Of a stretch of DNA of 64,000 nucleotides, positions 1 to 8,203 are shown one piece after another; position 1 is the stretch's first letter; each line of letters begins with the position of its first letter. The stretch comes from Hyphomicrobiales bacterium (GTDB lineage: Bacteria > Pseudomonadota > Alphaproteobacteria > Rhizobiales > Rhizobiaceae). The position numbers were made by a program, and so were the translations under genes. Location of the stretch: positions 62,001 to 126,000 of the forward strand of contig UBQX01000029.1 of assembly GCA_900467685.1 (NCBI GenBank), in the 5' to 3' direction. The notes below the pieces were generated by a model. That model was not told where the DNA came from and ran no database searches. It saw only the letters and a list, made by a program, of their open reading frames with translations.

Positions 1-1
1 G

Positions 2-217
2 ATTCGCCGCGGTGGCTCGGTCGTGACGGCGCGTGTTGACGAAAGCCGCGCCGCTTCCGCAGAAGCCATCCTCAGCAGGTCGCCGCGCGTCGATATAGCC
101 GCTCGTCGCGCGAGCTACGCCGATCAGGGCTGGACCCGCTTCGACGAAAATGCCGATCCCTACACGCCTTCGCAGATTGCTGCGGAGCGTGAGCGATATC
201 GCACAACACGTATCTAA
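2..217 (+). CDS. general stress protein, C-terminal fragment
   Basis: The reading frame is open from the left edge and stops at TAA 215-217, so this is the 3' end of a gene that begins outside the window. It encodes a Gly-Gly-Ser-Val-Val-Thr-Ala-Arg-Val strand, then a conserved tail with WTRFDENA and PYTPSQIAAER. From family knowledge this resembles the end of the heat/salt-stress YflT/YsnF-like proteins of rhizobia, in which a glycine-rich membrane-active region precedes such a tail. A GTG at 23 is internal to the frame and need not be the start. The stress genes downstream fit. The exact family is an inference because the N-terminus is missing. Confidence 0.6.
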   Translation: MRRGGSVVTARVDESRAASAEAILSRSPRVDIAARRASYADQGWTRFDENADPYTPSQIAAERERYRTTRI

Positions 218-229
218 AGAGCAGCGTCG

Positions 230-256
230 GCCCCGGACCCATCGGTCCGGGGCTTT
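230..256 (+). terminator. rho-independent terminator
   Basis: A perfect 10-bp stem (230-239 with 244-253, GCCCCGGACC / GGTCCGGGGC) closes a 4-base loop and is followed by TTT. It sits 13 bases after the stop of the preceding stress gene and before the EcfG promoter of the next one. Confidence 0.75.
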
Positions 257-298
257 CGCGATTTCAGCAGGCTGACCACCCGGGAGAGGCGCACGGGA

Positions 299-323
299 GG
301 AACCATTGGAGCACTGGAAGGTT
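299..323 (+). promoter_or_regulatory. EcfG/RpoE2-type general stress promoter
   Basis: GGAAC at 299-303 and GTT at 321-323 are separated by 17 bases, matching the alphaproteobacterial EcfG consensus GGAAC-N16/17-(C)GTT. Transcription would begin near 330, which places the ATG at 363 just downstream and excludes the TTG at 306 as a start. Confidence 0.65.
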
Positions 324-362
324 AGGCTTCCGATACTTCCCATGACCCGATCGGATCCTCAA

Positions 363-866
363 ATGTCTTCCGAAAAGACCCTCTCCGACCTGTTCCTCGA
401 CACCCTCAAGGACATCTACTTCGCCGAAAAGCAAATCCTGAAGGCCCTTCCGAAGATGGCGCGCGCTGCGCAATCCGAAGAGGGAAAGGCGGGGTTCTTG
501 CAGCACCGTGAAGAAACTCTGGGCCAGATCGAGCGCCTGGAACAGGTGTTCGGGCTTTTGGAAAAGCCGCCGCGTGGAAAGACGTGCGAAGCCATCCAGG
601 GCATCCTCGCCGAAGGAGAAGAGATCATGGAGGAATATAAAGGCACTTCGGCCCTCGATGCAGGCCTCATCGCCTCGGCACAGGCAGTCGAACACTATGA
701 AATCGCGCGATACGGCACGCTCAAAGCCTGGGCCAAGCAGCTGGGTCTCAAGGAGGCCGTTTCCCTGCTCGACGCCAATCTCCAAGAGGAGATTGCGACG
801 GACGAAAAGTTGACAGCGCTCGGCGAAGCGACCGCCAATCCCAAGGGCGCAAACAAAGCCAAATAA
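363..866 (+). CDS. ferritin-like DUF892 (YciE/YciF) stress protein
   Basis: A 167-residue protein beginning [11 protein letters not shown], with the DUF892 opening ([17 protein letters not shown]) and Glu/His positions spaced through helices as in ferritin-like four-helix bundles (AEKQ near the start, [26 protein letters not shown] at the end). Members are cytoplasmic, stress-induced and may bind a di-metal centre; their biochemical role is not settled. I chose ATG 363 because family members start here and the EcfG promoter at 299-323 lies upstream. In-frame TTG 306 and ATG 342 are alternatives. katE follows after 88 bases with no clear terminator, so co-transcription is possible. Confidence 0.88.
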   Translation: MSSEKTLSDLFLDTLKDIYFAEKQILKALPKMARAAQSEEGKAGFLQHREETLGQIERLEQVFGLLEKPPRGKTCEAIQGILAEGEEIMEEYKGTSALDAGLIASAQAVEHYEIARYGTLKAWAKQLGLKEAVSLLDANLQEEIATDEKLTALGEATANPKGANKAK

Positions 867-954
867 TCATCTCGATGCAAAGCAGGTCGCCTATCGGGCG
901 GCCTGTCCGTCTAGGCGCGCCGCCTCACCCGATCACTCACTCCAGGAGCAAACC

Positions 955-3099
955 ATGGCCAAGACTTCAACCCGTGGGACCGTCGCGTCCAAGACGGTCA
1001 CAGCCAAGATCCACGACCAGAAGATGGAACGCGGTCAGGGCGGCGAATTGCATCCGATTGCCGAGGGGGATGCGCCGGTGATGACGACGGCGCAGGGCGG
1101 ACCCGTCGCTGACGATCAGAATTCCCTGCGGGTCGGCTCGCGCGGCCCGCTCGTCGTGGACGACTTCCACTTCCGCGAGAAGATTTTTCACTTCGACCAC
1201 GAGCGCATTCCCGAACGGGTGGTTCATGCCCGCGGCTACGGGGCGCACGGCTATTTTGAAACGTATGAATCGCTGGCCAAGTTCACCAAGGCCGATATCT
1301 TTCAGCGCGCCGGTGAAAAGACCGAGGCCTTCGTCCGTTTTTCAACGGTGGCAGGCAACAAGGGCTCGGCCGACCTCGCCCGCGATGTGCGCGGATTTGC
1401 CGTGAAGCTCTATACCAAGGAGGGAAACTGGGACCTTGTTGGCAACAACATTCCGGTTTTCTTCATTCAGGATGCCATCAAGTTTCCCGATCTTGTCCAC
1501 GCCGCCAAGCAGGAGCCCGATCGGGCTTTCCCGCAGGCCCAGACCGCGCATGATAACTTCTGGGACTTTATCAGCCTGACGCCGGAAAGCATGAACATGG
1601 TCATGTGGATCATGTCAGACCGTACCATTCCGCGCTCCTTCCGCTTCATGGAGGGCTTCGGTGTCCACACGTTCCGTTTCGTGAACGCGAAAGATGAATC
1701 CACCTTCGTGAAGTTTCACTGGAAACCGAAGCTGGGTCTTCAGTCGGTCGCCTGGAACGAGGCCGTCAAGATCAATGGCGCCGACCCGGATTTTCACCGA
1801 CGCGATCTCTGGCAATCCATCCAGTCAGGCAACTTTCCGGAATGGGAATTGCAGGTGCAGCTTTTCGATCAGGAATTTGCCGACAGTTTCGATTTCGACG
1901 TGCTGGACCCGACGAAGATCATTCCCGAAGAAATCCTCGCTCCGGTCCCTATTGGCCGGCTGGTGCTGGACCGCATGCCCGACAATTTCTTTGCCGAGAC
2001 CGAACAGGTCGCGTTCATGACACAGAACGTGCCGCCGGGGATTGATTTCAGCAACGACCCGCTGCTGCAGGGCCGCAATTTTTCCTATCTCGATACGCAG
2101 CTCAAGCGCCTTGGCGGGCCGAATTTCACCCACCTGCCGATCAATGCGCCGAGATGTCCCTTTGCGAATTTCCAGCAGGATGGGCATATGGCGATGCGCA
2201 ATCCCGTCGGCCGAGCCAACTATCAGCCGAACTCGTTTGGCGAGGGGCCGCGGGAATCGCCGTCGCGAGGCTTCAGGCATTTCCCGGCAGAAGAGCAGGG
2301 CGCGAAGGCCCGTCTGCGACCCGAGAGCTTTGCCGACCATTACAGTCAGGCGCGGCAGTTCTACCTCAGCCAGACACCGCCCGAGCAACGCCATATCGCC
2401 GCCGCTCTGACCTTCGAGTTGAGCAAGGTCGAGACCGCCGCCATCCGCGAGCGCATGGTTTCACATCTCCTGAATATAGATGAGACCCTGGCGACGACCG
2501 TTGCCCACAAGCTTGGCCTCCAGTCGATGCCGAAAGCTGCGGATGCCGCAGTCCCTACGCGGCAGGATCTCGAACCCGCACCTTCGCTTAGCATCGTCGA
2601 GCGCGGCCCGAAACGCTTCGAAGGCCGCAAGCTGGGCATCCTGGTGACCGATGGCGTCGATGCAAAGCTGCTGAAAGGGCTGACGACGGCGATCACCAAG
2701 GAAAAGGCAGTGTTCGAGCTGATTGCCCCCAAGGTCGGCGGTGTTCAAGCCTCTGATGGAAGCTGGATCGAGGTGCATCACATGATCGACGGCGGGCCTT
2801 CTGTCCTTTTCGACGCGGTCGCGCTGCTGACGTCGGCGGCGGCGGTCGAGGATCTTGTCAAGGAGGCGACCGCGCGCGATTTTGTCGCCGACGCATTCCA
2901 GCACTGCAAGTTCATCGGCTATGAGCAGTCGGCTATGCCGCTTCTTGAAAAGGCAGGGATCGCAGGTGCCCTTGACGAAGGCGTCGTCGCTTTGCCGGGT
3001 GAAGAAGGCCTTGCCGGCTTCGTCTCTCTGCTCGGCAAATTGCGGGTCTGGGGACGAGAGCCTTCTGTCAAGTTGGGCCAGGCCTCAACCGCGCAGTAG
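955..3099 (+). CDS. katE: large-subunit catalase HPII (clade 2)
   Basis: This 714-residue enzyme disproportionates hydrogen peroxide in the cytoplasm. The catalytic His is at residue 91 ([11 protein letters not shown]) and the distal Asn at 164 ([17 protein letters not shown]). The heme-side segment [16 protein letters not shown] follows, and the tail from about residue 560 ([15 protein letters not shown]...) is the DJ-1/PfpI-like domain that marks large-subunit catalases. The length is normal for KatE. A good ribosome site (CCAGGAGC) precedes ATG 955. I see no EcfG promoter in the 88-base gap, so expression may come from the DUF892 promoter or from a promoter I do not recognise. Confidence 0.97.
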   Translation: MAKTSTRGTVASKTVTAKIHDQKMERGQGGELHPIAEGDAPVMTTAQGGPVADDQNSLRVGSRGPLVVDDFHFREKIFHFDHERIPERVVHARGYGAHGYFETYESLAKFTKADIFQRAGEKTEAFVRFSTVAGNKGSADLARDVRGFAVKLYTKEGNWDLVGNNIPVFFIQDAIKFPDLVHAAKQEPDRAFPQAQTAHDNFWDFISLTPESMNMVMWIMSDRTIPRSFRFMEGFGVHTFRFVNAKDESTFVKFHWKPKLGLQSVAWNEAVKINGADPDFHRRDLWQSIQSGNFPEWELQVQLFDQEFADSFDFDVLDPTKIIPEEILAPVPIGRLVLDRMPDNFFAETEQVAFMTQNVPPGIDFSNDPLLQGRNFSYLDTQLKRLGGPNFTHLPINAPRCPFANFQQDGHMAMRNPVGRANYQPNSFGEGPRESPSRGFRHFPAEEQGAKARLRPESFADHYSQARQFYLSQTPPEQRHIAAALTFELSKVETAAIRERMVSHLLNIDETLATTVAHKLGLQSMPKAADAAVPTRQDLEPAPSLSIVERGPKRFEGRKLGILVTDGVDAKLLKGLTTAITKEKAVFELIAPKVGGVQASDGSWIEVHHMIDGGPSVLFDAVALLTSAAAVEDLVKEATARDFVADAFQHCKFIGYEQSAMPLLEKAGIAGALDEGVVALPGEEGLAGFVSLLGKLRVWGREPSVKLGQASTAQ

Positions 3100-3577
3100 G
3101 CTTGTGCCGCGATTGGCCACCGGTACCCTGGATAAGAGCGAGCATCGGTCGCCGACTCATAGAAGCGAAGTCAGGTTAGCCCCTGACTTCAGCACGAAAT
3201 CGCGCCGGGCGCGAGCAATCAGCTTAGTCTGTCCGCTCGTGTCCGGCGCAATTAAGATTGCGCACGTGCGCTCGTATGAAATCGGATTGGCCGGCCAAGG
3301 TGGGGATCAATACATCACCGCACCTTGCGTCGTGCGGGATGTGTTGAGGCGCGGGCCGGACAGGTGGGACGCTCGACTGCCATTTCGTTGGCCGCAGAGA
3401 GAAACCGGAAAAATCTCTGCGTTCATCATCCCTGTCACGTCCGGTTGACACGGCGCGCGGCTCATAGGTCAGAAGCTAAAAAAGCTGCCTTTGTTCCGCG
3501 GCCAACGTGAAAAAGGGGAAAGACGGGCAGCGTCGCTATTCGGCGACTGCGCAGGACGGAAAGGCGGAGGCTTTGAA
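3100..3577. other. intergenic stretch with two stem-loops
   Basis: No convincing gene in this 478-base stretch. A perfect 9-bp stem (3167-3175 with 3182-3190, 6-base loop) lies 67 bases past katE and could end its transcript, although no T-run follows. A second perfect 6-bp stem is at 3246-3263. A GGGAC...CGTT pair at 3366-3389 is a one-mismatch EcfG-like motif and too weak to call as a promoter. Confidence 0.5.
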
Positions 3578-3982
3578 ATGAACGATGTACCACAAGCCGG
3601 CACAACAGCCTTGATGTATGAGGCCTATATCGCCTGCCTGAATGCCCGTGACTGGAGCCAGCTTGGAGCGTTTGTGGCGACCGATGTCGTCCACAACGGG
3701 CGCCTGCTGGGAGCGGATGGATACAGGGCTATGCTGGAAGAAAACTGCCGGGACATTCCTGATCTTCACTTCAACGCCGACCTTGTCGTCGCAGATGAAG
3801 GTCATGTCGCCTGCCGGCTTCGTTTCGACTGCACGCCCGTCAAAGATTTCCTCGGCGTGCTGGTCAATGGTCGGCGCGTCGTCTTCCACGAACATGCCTT
3901 TTACACATTGAGAGACGGCAAGATTGCCGAGGTGTTCTCTGTCATCGACAAGGCGGCCGTGGAAGCGCAGTTAAGGTCCTGA
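3578..3982 (+). CDS. SnoaL-fold (NTF2-like) protein
   Basis: A 134-residue protein with the layout of SnoaL-like/ester-cyclase NTF2 folds: an N-terminal helix (ALMYEAYIACLNARDW), the segment FVATDVVHNGRLLGADGYRAML, the IPDLHFNADLVVADEGHVACRLRF strand pair, and a final sheet with HEHAFYTLRDGKIAEVFSVID. These small cone-barrel proteins may be cyclases, isomerases or ligand binders; the substrate is unknown. ATG 3578 is chosen because AAGGCGGAGG lies just upstream and family members begin shortly before the first helix. It stands between katE and the kaiC operon on the same strand, which suggests a stress-related role by context only. Confidence 0.8.
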   Translation: MNDVPQAGTTALMYEAYIACLNARDWSQLGAFVATDVVHNGRLLGADGYRAMLEENCRDIPDLHFNADLVVADEGHVACRLRFDCTPVKDFLGVLVNGRRVVFHEHAFYTLRDGKIAEVFSVIDKAAVEAQLRS

Positions 3983-4031
3983 AGATCAGTTTCGGTCGGA
4001 TTGCCCGCACTATGCAATGCACGTCGCTGCA

Positions 4032-4057
4032 GGAACCAAACGCAACCCTCCCGCGTT
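4032..4057 (+). promoter_or_regulatory. EcfG/RpoE2-type general stress promoter for kaiC
   Basis: GGAAC at 4032-4036 and CGTT at 4054-4057, spaced 17 bases, give a full match to GGAAC-N17-CGTT. The expected start of transcription near 4065 leaves a leader of about 35 bases before ATG 4100. Confidence 0.7.
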
Positions 4058-4099
4058 CCGACCTGGATATTTCTCAGCTACCCCTTCCGCGGAGCAGGT

Positions 4100-5608
4100 A
4101 TGGAAGACAGGACAATCGGAAAAGCAAGAACTGGCGTTGACGGACTGGACGATGTGTTGTCGGGCGGGCTTTCCCGCAAGCGAGTCTTCCTGCTCGAGGG
4201 GTCTCCCGGCTCCGGCAAGACCACCATCGCGCTTCAGTTTCTGCTGGAAGGCGCAGCGGAAGGAGAGCAGTGCCTCTATATCACCCTGTCGGAAACGGAA
4301 GAGGAACTTCGCGACAGCGCCTTGTCGCACGGGAAGGACATTCCGGATCTCATCGAAGTTTTCGAGCTGGTCCCGCCTGAGAGCCTCCTGGATGCGAACC
4401 AGCAGCAAAGCCTCCTCTACTCGTCCGATCTGGAACTCGGCGAGACGACGAAACTCATTTTCGAAGCTCTTGAGCGGGTGAAGCCAAAACGGGTCGTGAT
4501 CGACAGCCTTTCCGAGATAAGGCTGCTGGCCCAGAATTCCCTGCGTTATCGACGGCAAATTCTGGCGCTCAAACATTTCTTCTCGCGCATGGACTCGACC
4601 GTCCTGCTGCTGGACGACATGACCTCAGATGCAACGGACAAGACGGTCCACAGCGTCGTCCATGGCGTGATCCATCTGGAGCAGCTTGCGCCGAATTATG
4701 GGTCCGAGCGCCGGCGGCTGCGCGTCTTGAAGTACCGTGGTCAGGCTTTTCGGGGCGGGTACCACGACTTCACCATCAAGACCGGCGGAGTGGAGGTCTT
4801 CCCGCGCCTGCGCGCCGTGGAACACAAGCCCGGTTTTGATCGGACGATGTTGGCGACGGGTATGAAAGAATTCGATGACCTGCTCGGCGGAGGGATCGCC
4901 AGCGGGTCCAGCACCCTGCTGATCGGGCCTGCCGGGACGGGGAAAAGCCTTTTTGCCCTGCAGTTCGTCGAAGCCGCCATACGACGCGGAGAGAATGCTG
5001 CGGTCTTCATTTTCGATGAGGAACTTGGCTTGCTGTTTGCGCGGACGAAAGCAATCGGGCTCGACCTCGAGGCTCTGTCTGCCCAGGGACAATTGCATAT
5101 CGAACAGCTGGATGCCGCAGAACTGTCGCCCGGAGAGTTTGCACAACGCGTAAGGGACAGGGTGGCCTCCTTTGACGCGAAGACTGTCGTCATCGACAGC
5201 ATCAACGGCTATCAGGCAGCCATGCCGGAAGAGAATGCGCTGATCCTGCATATGCATGAACTGCTGCAGTATCTGAACCGGCAGGGTGCCAATACATTCA
5301 TCACCGTCGCGCAGCATGGCCTGGTCGGTGACATGAAATCGCCGGTAGATGTGACGTATCTGGCGGATACCGTCATCCTGCTCAGATATTTCGAGGCCAA
5401 GGGTCAGGTGCGCAGGGCAGTCTCCGTCATCAAGAAGCGGACAGGGCAACATGAAGATACCATCCGGGAATACAGAATTGGCAAAGCCGGTCTCGAACTC
5501 GGCGACCCGTTGACCGGCTTCCAGGGCATCCTCCGGGGCGTGCCCATTTTGGTGGAGGATCGGCCACGTCTCTTGCCGACTCCCGAGGAGGGCGGCCCTG
5601 ATTCCTGA
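4100..5608 (+). CDS. tandem-domain KaiC-like ATPase
   Basis: A 502-residue protein with two RecA/KaiC domains. The first has Walker A GSPGSGKT at residues 34-41 and SETEEE, the second has GPAGTGKS at 276-283, each followed by a Walker B region (RVVIDSLSEIR and TVVIDSINGYQ). KaiC-family ATPases form hexamers, and in cyanobacteria KaiC autophosphorylates in the circadian clock; relatives in other bacteria act with histidine kinases in stress signalling. ATG 4100 follows GGAG at 4091 and lies below the EcfG promoter, so upstream TTG/ATG codons are rejected. The downstream kinase gene overlaps or abuts the stop. No kaiB or kaiA is present here. Target and partner are inferred from context. Confidence 0.92.
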   Translation: MEDRTIGKARTGVDGLDDVLSGGLSRKRVFLLEGSPGSGKTTIALQFLLEGAAEGEQCLYITLSETEEELRDSALSHGKDIPDLIEVFELVPPESLLDANQQQSLLYSSDLELGETTKLIFEALERVKPKRVVIDSLSEIRLLAQNSLRYRRQILALKHFFSRMDSTVLLLDDMTSDATDKTVHSVVHGVIHLEQLAPNYGSERRRLRVLKYRGQAFRGGYHDFTIKTGGVEVFPRLRAVEHKPGFDRTMLATGMKEFDDLLGGGIASGSSTLLIGPAGTGKSLFALQFVEAAIRRGENAAVFIFDEELGLLFARTKAIGLDLEALSAQGQLHIEQLDAAELSPGEFAQRVRDRVASFDAKTVVIDSINGYQAAMPEENALILHMHELLQYLNRQGANTFITVAQHGLVGDMKSPVDVTYLADTVILLRYFEAKGQVRRAVSVIKKRTGQHEDTIREYRIGKAGLELGDPLTGFQGILRGVPILVEDRPRLLPTPEEGGPDS

Positions 5609-7637
5609 AGGTGACATTGTCTGTCTGATTCATGCGCCATTCGGCCGCGACGAGAGGATTGCCGGCGCGTTGTTAGAGGAGGCCGGCCTGAAATCCGAGA
5701 CGTCTGCGACGCTGGATGCGCTCGCGTCCCGGCTGGGGGATCGTGTCGCTTTCGTCGTTGTGACAGAGGAAGCTCTGTTTTCTGCGGACCTGCGCCCGCT
5801 CGCGTCCTGGGTCAAGGCGCAACCAACCTGGTCCGACCTTCCATTCATCATCCTGACAGCCCGCGGCGGTGGTCCGGAACGCAATCCCGCCGCCGCCCGC
5901 TGGTCCGACATACTCGGCAATGCCAGCTTCATCGAGCGACCGTTCCATGCGACCACGTTCATCAGCGTCGCGCGATCCGCCTCACGGGCGCGGCAACGGC
6001 AATATGATGCGGCTTTGCGCATGGAGGCTCTCAACGAGGGTGAGCGTCGCCTCCAGACCGCGCTGGCAGCCGGGCGACTGGGGACCTGGGAGCTTGATCT
6101 GGCAACTCACGATCTGACGACGTCGCCCGCCTGCAGGCAGATCTTTGGTCGCGCTATGGGGGAGAGCCTGACATACGAGGCCTTCCTGCAAACCTTCCAT
6201 CCGGAAGACAAGGCGACCATGATGCAGGCGGTCGCGACAACGATTGCAGAAGGAACCGATCACGCTCTCGTCTGCCGGACGATCTGGCCCGATGGCACGG
6301 ACCATTGGACCGAAATTCGGGCGCAGCTCCATCGCGACCGGACAGGCGTGCCGGTCAGGCTCGTCGGTGTTTGCGCGGACGTCACTGCACGCATAGAGGC
6401 GGAAGAACAGCAGCGCCGCCTCAATGAGGTGCTGGAAGAGCGCGTGGCTGAAAGAACGCGTGAGCTCCAGGAAGCCTACAGGCTTGTGCTCGCCGAAGCC
6501 AAACAGCGGGAACGCGCGGAGGAGCAGCTTCGTCAGGCGCAGAAGATGGAGACCATCGGGCAGCTCACGGGCGGGATTGCGCATGACTTCAACAATCTCT
6601 TGATGGTCGTGCTCGGCAATCTTCAACTCCTCAACAAGCACGTCGCAGGCGATGCAAAGGCAACACGGCTGATTGACGGCGCCCTCCAGGGTGCCCAGCG
6701 TGGCGCCTCGCTCACACAGCGGCTCCTTGCCTTCGCCCGCAAACAGGACCTCCAAGTGACCCCGGTAAACCTGAATGCGCTGGTGCGGGATATGGAGGAT
6801 CTTTTGCAGCGCTCCGTAGGGTCCAGGGTTGCCATAGAACTGGCCGGCCCGCAGCGCCTTCCACCGGTTTTGGCGGATGCAAATCAGGTGGAACTCGCCC
6901 TCCTCAACCTGACAGTGAACGCGCGCGACGCGATGCCGGAGGGTGGCACGGTGCGGATCGCATTGAGGGAAGCCGAGCAGCGATCGGAGGTGGATTCGCT
7001 TTCTCCCGGGCGCTACGTCGTTCTGTCCGTTATCGACCAAGGCCAAGGCATGGATCTGGTGACCCTGCAAAGAGCGATAGAGCCCTTCTTCTCGACAAAG
7101 GAATTGGGCAAGGGCACGGGTCTTGGCCTCTCCATGGTCCATGGTTTGGCTCTGCAGATGAACGGTGGTCTGAAGCTGATCAGTGCGATCGGCGAGGGGA
7201 CGACGGCCGAACTGTGGATCCCTGTCGCGACAGACGATACTGCAGAACAAGAATCCGTTCCGTCGACCGAAAATAGCCCGAGGCTCCGCGCGTCAAGGCG
7301 GATATTGCTGGTCGATGACGACGTTCTGATCGCGATGAGTTCCACGGATATGCTGATCGATCTCGGCCACGAGGTTGTGGAGGTCCATTCCGGCAGGGAT
7401 GCCCTCAGGATCATCGATAGCGGCGAGAATTTCGATCTCCTGATCACCGATTACTCGATGCCCGGCATGACGGGGATGGAGCTGGCGAAGGCGGCACGCG
7501 ATCGGCTTCCGGAATTGCCCATCCTGCTTGCCTCCGGCTATGCGGACTTGCCGCCCGGCATTGAAATCGATGTGGTCCGGTTGGGAAAACCCTACACCCA
7601 GGATCAGCTGGCGGCAGTGATTGACAAGATGCTGTAA
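5601..7637 (+). CDS. hybrid sensor histidine kinase (receiver-like, PAS, HisKA, HATPase, REC), atypical start
   Basis: From the first ordinary start (TTG 5670) the protein has 655 residues: an N-terminal receiver-like region, a PAS domain (~115-235), a coiled coil, HisKA with phospho-acceptor His305 (GGIAHDFNN), HATPase ([27 protein letters not shown]), and a C-terminal receiver with Asp594 (LLITDYSMPG). The same frame continues upstream without a stop and encodes GDIVCLIHAPFGRDERIAG, which looks like the first strand and helix of the N-terminal domain. This suggests a start at ATT 5601 or CTG 5598, six to eight bases after GGAGGGCGG and overlapping the kaiC stop. The coordinate given assumes ATT 5601. 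It probably works with the KaiC-like protein in a phosphorelay. Confidence 0.85.
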   Translation: MPEGDIVCLIHAPFGRDERIAGALLEEAGLKSETSATLDALASRLGDRVAFVVVTEEALFSADLRPLASWVKAQPTWSDLPFIILTARGGGPERNPAAARWSDILGNASFIERPFHATTFISVARSASRARQRQYDAALRMEALNEGERRLQTALAAGRLGTWELDLATHDLTTSPACRQIFGRAMGESLTYEAFLQTFHPEDKATMMQAVATTIAEGTDHALVCRTIWPDGTDHWTEIRAQLHRDRTGVPVRLVGVCADVTARIEAEEQQRRLNEVLEERVAERTRELQEAYRLVLAEAKQRERAEEQLRQAQKMETIGQLTGGIAHDFNNLLMVVLGNLQLLNKHVAGDAKATRLIDGALQGAQRGASLTQRLLAFARKQDLQVTPVNLNALVRDMEDLLQRSVGSRVAIELAGPQRLPPVLADANQVELALLNLTVNARDAMPEGGTVRIALREAEQRSEVDSLSPGRYVVLSVIDQGQGMDLVTLQRAIEPFFSTKELGKGTGLGLSMVHGLALQMNGGLKLISAIGEGTTAELWIPVATDDTAEQESVPSTENSPRLRASRRILLVDDDVLIAMSSTDMLIDLGHEVVEVHSGRDALRIIDSGENFDLLITDYSMPGMTGMELAKAARDRLPELPILLASGYADLPPGIEIDVVRLGKPYTQDQLAAVIDKML

Positions 7638-7730
7638 TGGAGGTGGCGATCAATTGTGGGCGCCAACTCTCTCTGAACCTTCCCCGAAAACGCGACATGT
7701 GACTTGCGAGAGGAAATGTTCCGCTGCTTT

Positions 7731-7755
7731 GGAACTTTCCTAGAGCTGGGGAGTT
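7731..7755 (+). promoter_or_regulatory. EcfG/RpoE2-type general stress promoter for receiver gene
   Basis: GGAAC at 7731-7735 and GTT at 7753-7755 with 17 bases between. The motif sits in the 152-base gap between the hybrid kinase and the receiver gene, 35 bases above ATG 7790, so the receiver and the following kinase can be transcribed independently of kaiC. Confidence 0.65.
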
Positions 7756-7789
7756 TTGCGAGGATTAAGGAAATTTTGTTGAGGGGCAT

Positions 7790-8161
7790 ATGAGCTTTCC
7801 GGCCGCTGTTCGCGTCTTCGTCGTCGAGGACGAACAACTTGTTGTCATGATGATCGAGTCGATGCTGGAAGAGCTGGGATGCACGATGTCAGGGACAGCG
7901 CATTCCGTCCCTGATGCACTGTCAGCCGTGGAAAATGGAAATGTCGCGTTCGATGTTGCCCTGCTTGATCTTAATCTCGGGGGCGTAAAGGTCTTTCCCG
8001 TAGCTGCAGCCCTCATGGCGAAGGGTCTGCCGTTCGTTATATCGAGCGGCTATGACGCGAGTGTTGTCCCAGAGGATTTCCGGCATATGCCGATCGTTCC
8101 AAAGCCGTTTCGGATCGAGGAACTGGACGCAGCCCTTCGCAAGGCGGTCGCCAAAGCCTGA
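7790..8161 (+). CDS. single-domain response regulator
   Basis: The 123 residues are a bare receiver domain: acidic pair in VVEDEQ (Glu13/Asp14), phospho-acceptor Asp60 in FDVALLDLNLGG, the Ser of VISSGYD and Lys in VPKPFR. There is no output domain, so it would relay phosphate or bind a protein partner. It has its own EcfG-type promoter and is followed after 42 bases by a very large hybrid kinase on the same strand. It is probably a shuttle between the neighbouring hybrid kinases; the partner is inferred. Confidence 0.93.
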   Translation: MSFPAAVRVFVVEDEQLVVMMIESMLEELGCTMSGTAHSVPDALSAVENGNVAFDVALLDLNLGGVKVFPVAAALMAKGLPFVISSGYDASVVPEDFRHMPIVPKPFRIEELDAALRKAVAKA

Positions 8162-8203
8162 CGCTTTCATCATGCCCGATGCTCGAGCCGCCGGAGAGTG
8201 CTG

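Noticed and set aside
306-362. N-terminal extension of the DUF892 gene from TTG 306 with GGGAGG upstream
   Set aside because: The apparent ribosome site and TTG fall inside the EcfG promoter (299-323), and the extra residues do not resemble the family start.
3366-3389. GGGAC...CGTT as an EcfG promoter for the SnoaL-like gene
   Set aside because: It has a -35 mismatch and lies 190 bases upstream; too weak to call.
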